Below, piece after piece: positions 62,701 through 64,000 of a stretch of 64,000 bases of DNA (positions within the stretch are counted from its first letter, which is position 1; each line of letters starts with the position of its first letter). The notes beneath the pieces were generated by a model, which worked only from the letters and a program-made list of their open reading frames with translations, had not been told where the DNA came from and did no database searches. The DNA lies in contig NZ_JAJKFK010000003.1 of the NCBI RefSeq assembly GCF_021653975.1, forward strand, positions 434,001-498,000. Reading direction: 5' to 3'. The translations under genes and the position numbers were made by a program. Source of the DNA: Amycolatopsis sp. GM8. Lineage in GTDB: Bacteria > Actinomycetota > Actinomycetes > Mycobacteriales > Pseudonocardiaceae.

Positions 62701-64000
62701 AGCGCGGGCAAGGTGATGCAGTGCTCGACGAAGTCGGCGCGCACGGCCAGCACGACCCGGGCGGGCCAGGCACTGGCCAGCGCGGCGGCGAACGCCTCGC
62801 GCTCCCCGGCGTCCTCGCACTGGGTGAACAGTTCCTCGGTCTGGTCGACCGCGATGACCATCGGCGAGCCTGCGCTGGTGACCGCGGCGCGGCACAACTC
62901 GCCGAGCGTCGCGGGGTGCTCGCGCAGCCGTCGCGCCAGCTGTCCCGGGTCGGTCAGCGTCAACGGGGCCAGCCGTGCGGCGAGGGTGGCGATCGGGTGC
63001 TCGCCCGGCGTCATCGCGAGCCGCGGCGCCGGACCGCCGGCGCGGGCGTGCGCGGCGAGCAGTCCCGCGTGCAGGAGTGACGACTTGCCCGCGCCCGAGG
63101 CGCCGACCACCAGCAGCGGTCCGGAATCGGCGCGCTGCCGGGAAAGGCGGGCGAGCAGATCCCGCACCGCTTGTTCACGGCCGAAGAACCAGTCGCTGTC
63201 CCCCGCGCCGAAACTCTGCAGTCCCGGGTACGGGCAGCGGTCCCGGTGGTGCACGTCGGTGTCGTCGGGGTCGCGGGTCTCGTCCAGCGGCGGCTCGGTG
63301 CGCTGCTCGTCGCCGACCGCCGCGAGCAGCCGCACGAAGTAGGACTGCCCTGGATCGCTGGGCTGCGGCACGTCGAACGCCACGCTCGTCGGCGCCTCCG
63401 CGGTGACGGCGGCCGCGGCCGCCATCAGCTCGCCCGCGCTCGGGTACCGGCGGCGCGGGTCCTTCGCCATCCCGGTCTGCACGACGAGGTCCATCGCGGG
63501 CGGGATCCGCCGGTCGAACAGCGACGCCGCCGGTGGCGGGTCGTTGAGCTGCGCCGTCAGCTTGCCCAGGGAATCCATGGCAGGGAAGGGAACCCGGCCG
63601 GTCAGGCACTGGAACAGCACGCACGCCAGCGAGTACACGTCCGACTCGGGCCCGATGTCGCCGTGGGTAAGGCGTTCCGGCGCCATGTAGTCGAGCGTGC
63701 CGACGTAGTCACCGGTCTCGGTCAGCCGCGTGACGTCGGGCGCGTAGAGCCGGGCGATGCCGAAGTCGGCCAGGTACGCGGTGCCGTCGGCGTCCAGCAG
63801 GATGTTGCCGGGCTTGATGTCGCGGTGCAGCACGCTGCGCGCGTGCGCGGCGTCGAGAGCGGCGGCGACCTGGGACAGGATCTCGACGGTCCGCACCGGG
63901 TCGAGGGGACCGTCCGCGAGCCGCGCCTTGAGATCCGGGCCGTCGATCAGCCGCATGTCCAGGTAGAGCCGGCCGTCGATCTCGCCGTGCGCGTGGATCG
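59748..64000 (-). CDS. Ser/Thr kinase - nSTAND1 ATPase - WD40 repeat protein, 5' end outside the window
   Basis: At least 1416 residues; the N-lobe of the kinase lies past base 64000. Counting from the first visible Met (63956): kinase catalytic loop HRDIKPGN (44-51), DFG (64-66), activation segment GTLDYMAPE. A linker leads to an nSTAND1 module starting CPYPGLQSFG with FFGRE and the P-loop GASGAGKSS (about 285-293). A membrane helix (LQGAVAGLATLLVAALVAGVVAVIA) lies near residue 670. From about 760 to the end there are roughly 14 WD40 repeats (FSPDGTLLATSS, LAFTPDGQTLYTNS, FSPDGSKLASGG). It is probably a membrane-anchored sensor in which the propeller detects a ligand and the STAND module relays to the kinase. 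Confidence 0.9.
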   Translation of the reverse strand, partial: IHAHGEIDGRLYLDMRLIDGPDLKARLADGPLDPVRTVEILSQVAAALDAAHARSVLHRDIKPGNILLDADGTAYLADFGIARLYAPDVTRLTETGDYVGTLDYMAPERLTHGDIGPESDVYSLACVLFQCLTGRVPFPAMDSLGKLTAQLNDPPPAASLFDRRIPPAMDLVVQTGMAKDPRRRYPSAGELMAAAAAVTAEAPTSVAFDVPQPSDPGQSYFVRLLAAVGDEQRTEPPLDETRDPDDTDVHHRDRCPYPGLQSFGAGDSDWFFGREQAVRDLLARLSRQRADSGPLLVVGASGAGKSSLLHAGLLAAHARAGGPAPRLAMTPGEHPIATLAARLAPLTLTDPGQLARRLREHPATLGELCRAAVTSAGSPMVIAVDQTEELFTQCEDAGEREAFAAALASAWPARVVLAVRADFVEHCITLPALKKSLQAPYVLGPMTADELARVITRPAVAAGLVLEPGLVDRLITDVGAGDDPGALPRLAHALRETWHNREGNRLTLAGYQRTGGVDRAVALTADGVYTRLGEYDRHALRAALLRMVTLLDGGGIARRRAHRADVPNRVLESLVAARLVTIDRDHVQLSHDALLTAWPRLREWVAEDREGLLVRQRLGEAVTGWRASGRDRADLYRGARLAAATDWATGRTDLTPDERAFLQASDRERRRRTRRLQGAVAGLATLLVAALVAGVVAVIARNDAEAERVATLSRQLAAESVAEAEVDPVDAMHKAVQAWRAAQTTEARGALLSGPLITYPSSFPSGLANAYSVDVNPDGTLIAIGSGDGKIVLWDVKAGKALDTPITGAGSIFSVKFSPDGTLLATSSLAGTVKDSGVRIWEVPSGRPVAQLAGILPAIGVVAWRPDGKAVAATSVQSDGTNGIDEWDPFTGKLIRTVAGGIADASGLAYSESGDRIAVGRGHGSVELWDPATGTLVARHTDHGDNARERGPGGIVPVQVTFSGKLLASASVDDNLIRLWDAKTGAPVRAFPDTQRSGGPSALAFTPDGQTLYTNSDLNAISVWDPANGGYVGSLSQGPRGGTTVGHSVVAIAVSHDGRTRVAANSDGTIMRWRSNTNWYSAPRASVMTLAFRPDGNAISAGDSAGGLYTWDTTSGLLLAQSDEPGGGVFGIQYTPDGTMITGTGDDTFTARSDTFALAQPRTVRLNDRDFIGRGAMAVSPDGKWLAAVDQAPVETTQQQYQIHIWDAATLTGEKVLDLGPQWPVDLTFSPDSGRLLALTNAAGTGLAGSDPDGATASTMITWDAPGFGGERRVPLGTDTLNTIVYTPDGRTVVTAGTPGTVQVRDAATGQVTAEFGRQPSTVRRLAISPDGRTLASATTEDSAIRLWDLGTRQLVATLNGHIAPLNDLVFSPDGSKLASGGTDTAVGVWRLDPLAALREVCASLADADADEPGCE

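Overview
The window is high-G+C actinobacterial DNA with GTG-rich starts and tightly overlapping genes. Gene order and content suggest the family Pseudonocardiaceae, most likely something close to Amycolatopsis. The pyr-mihF-gmk-rpoZ-coaBC-metK-priA block, the nusB-efp-pepQ and aroQ-aroB-aroK-aroC blocks, alaS-ruvX-mltG-aroE, an Rv2578c-type radical SAM gene with an intein, and BldD and DasR homologues all fit. There are no rRNA or tRNA genes, no CRISPR array and no complete insertion sequence.

Region 1 (1-13500, minus strand) is one long series of overlapping genes. pyrR-pyrB-pyrC-(PH-like membrane protein)-carA-carB-pyrF makes UMP. mihF-gmk-rpoZ-coaBC-metK-priA (priA cut by the window edge) covers DNA architecture, GMP kinase, RNA polymerase omega, coenzyme A, S-adenosylmethionine and replication restart. 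A PyrR-type RNA hairpin sits just upstream of pyrR. Region 2 (13500-19450) has divergent bldD with an operator-like box, then nusB-efp-pepQ, a small membrane protein, a lipoprotein with a beta-propeller look, and a GNAT-VOC fusion. Region 3 (19372-24594) holds aroQ-aroB-aroK-aroC. It is bracketed by two tandem arrays: five ~109-bp copies of the 5' end of the GNAT gene, and five ~163-bp copies (four plus the parent) of the 3' end of a prepilin-peptidase gene.

Region 4 (24595-33006) looks like accessory material between the peptidase gene and aroE, which are close together in related genomes. It holds a SigL-like sigma/anti-sigma/membrane-protein operon divergent from a Tat-exported Rieske protein, with a symmetrical back-to-back promoter pair between them. 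It also holds a split N-acetylglucosamine-type PTS (IIA, IIB / dasR, IIC) around a dre operator, a serine hydrolase, a secreted trypsin, a D-2-hydroxyacid dehydrogenase and a GrpB-family protein. Region 5 (33042-47483) returns to core genes: aroE-mltG-ruvX-alaS, two small envelope proteins, a hydroxyisobutyrate-dehydrogenase-like gene divergent from an SDR/QueA-like pair across a SoxR-like box, rarA, an SGNH hydrolase, an APH-fold kinase and aspS.

Region 6 (47484-64000) has the intein-containing radical SAM gene behind a perfect LexA box, a decayed ubiB/ABC1 kinase gene in three frames, an ArsR-SRPBCC gene with two palindromic operators, and an Na+/H+ antiporter carrying a UBP-type zinc finger, flanked by 21-bp repeats. 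It continues with an aromatic-hydroxylase/metallo-hydrolase pair and a divergent MarR regulator, two small DUF1707/membrane genes, an FHA-like protein and a very large kinase-nSTAND-WD40 fusion cut by the window end. Functions come from recognised motifs and gene order; no database search was possible.
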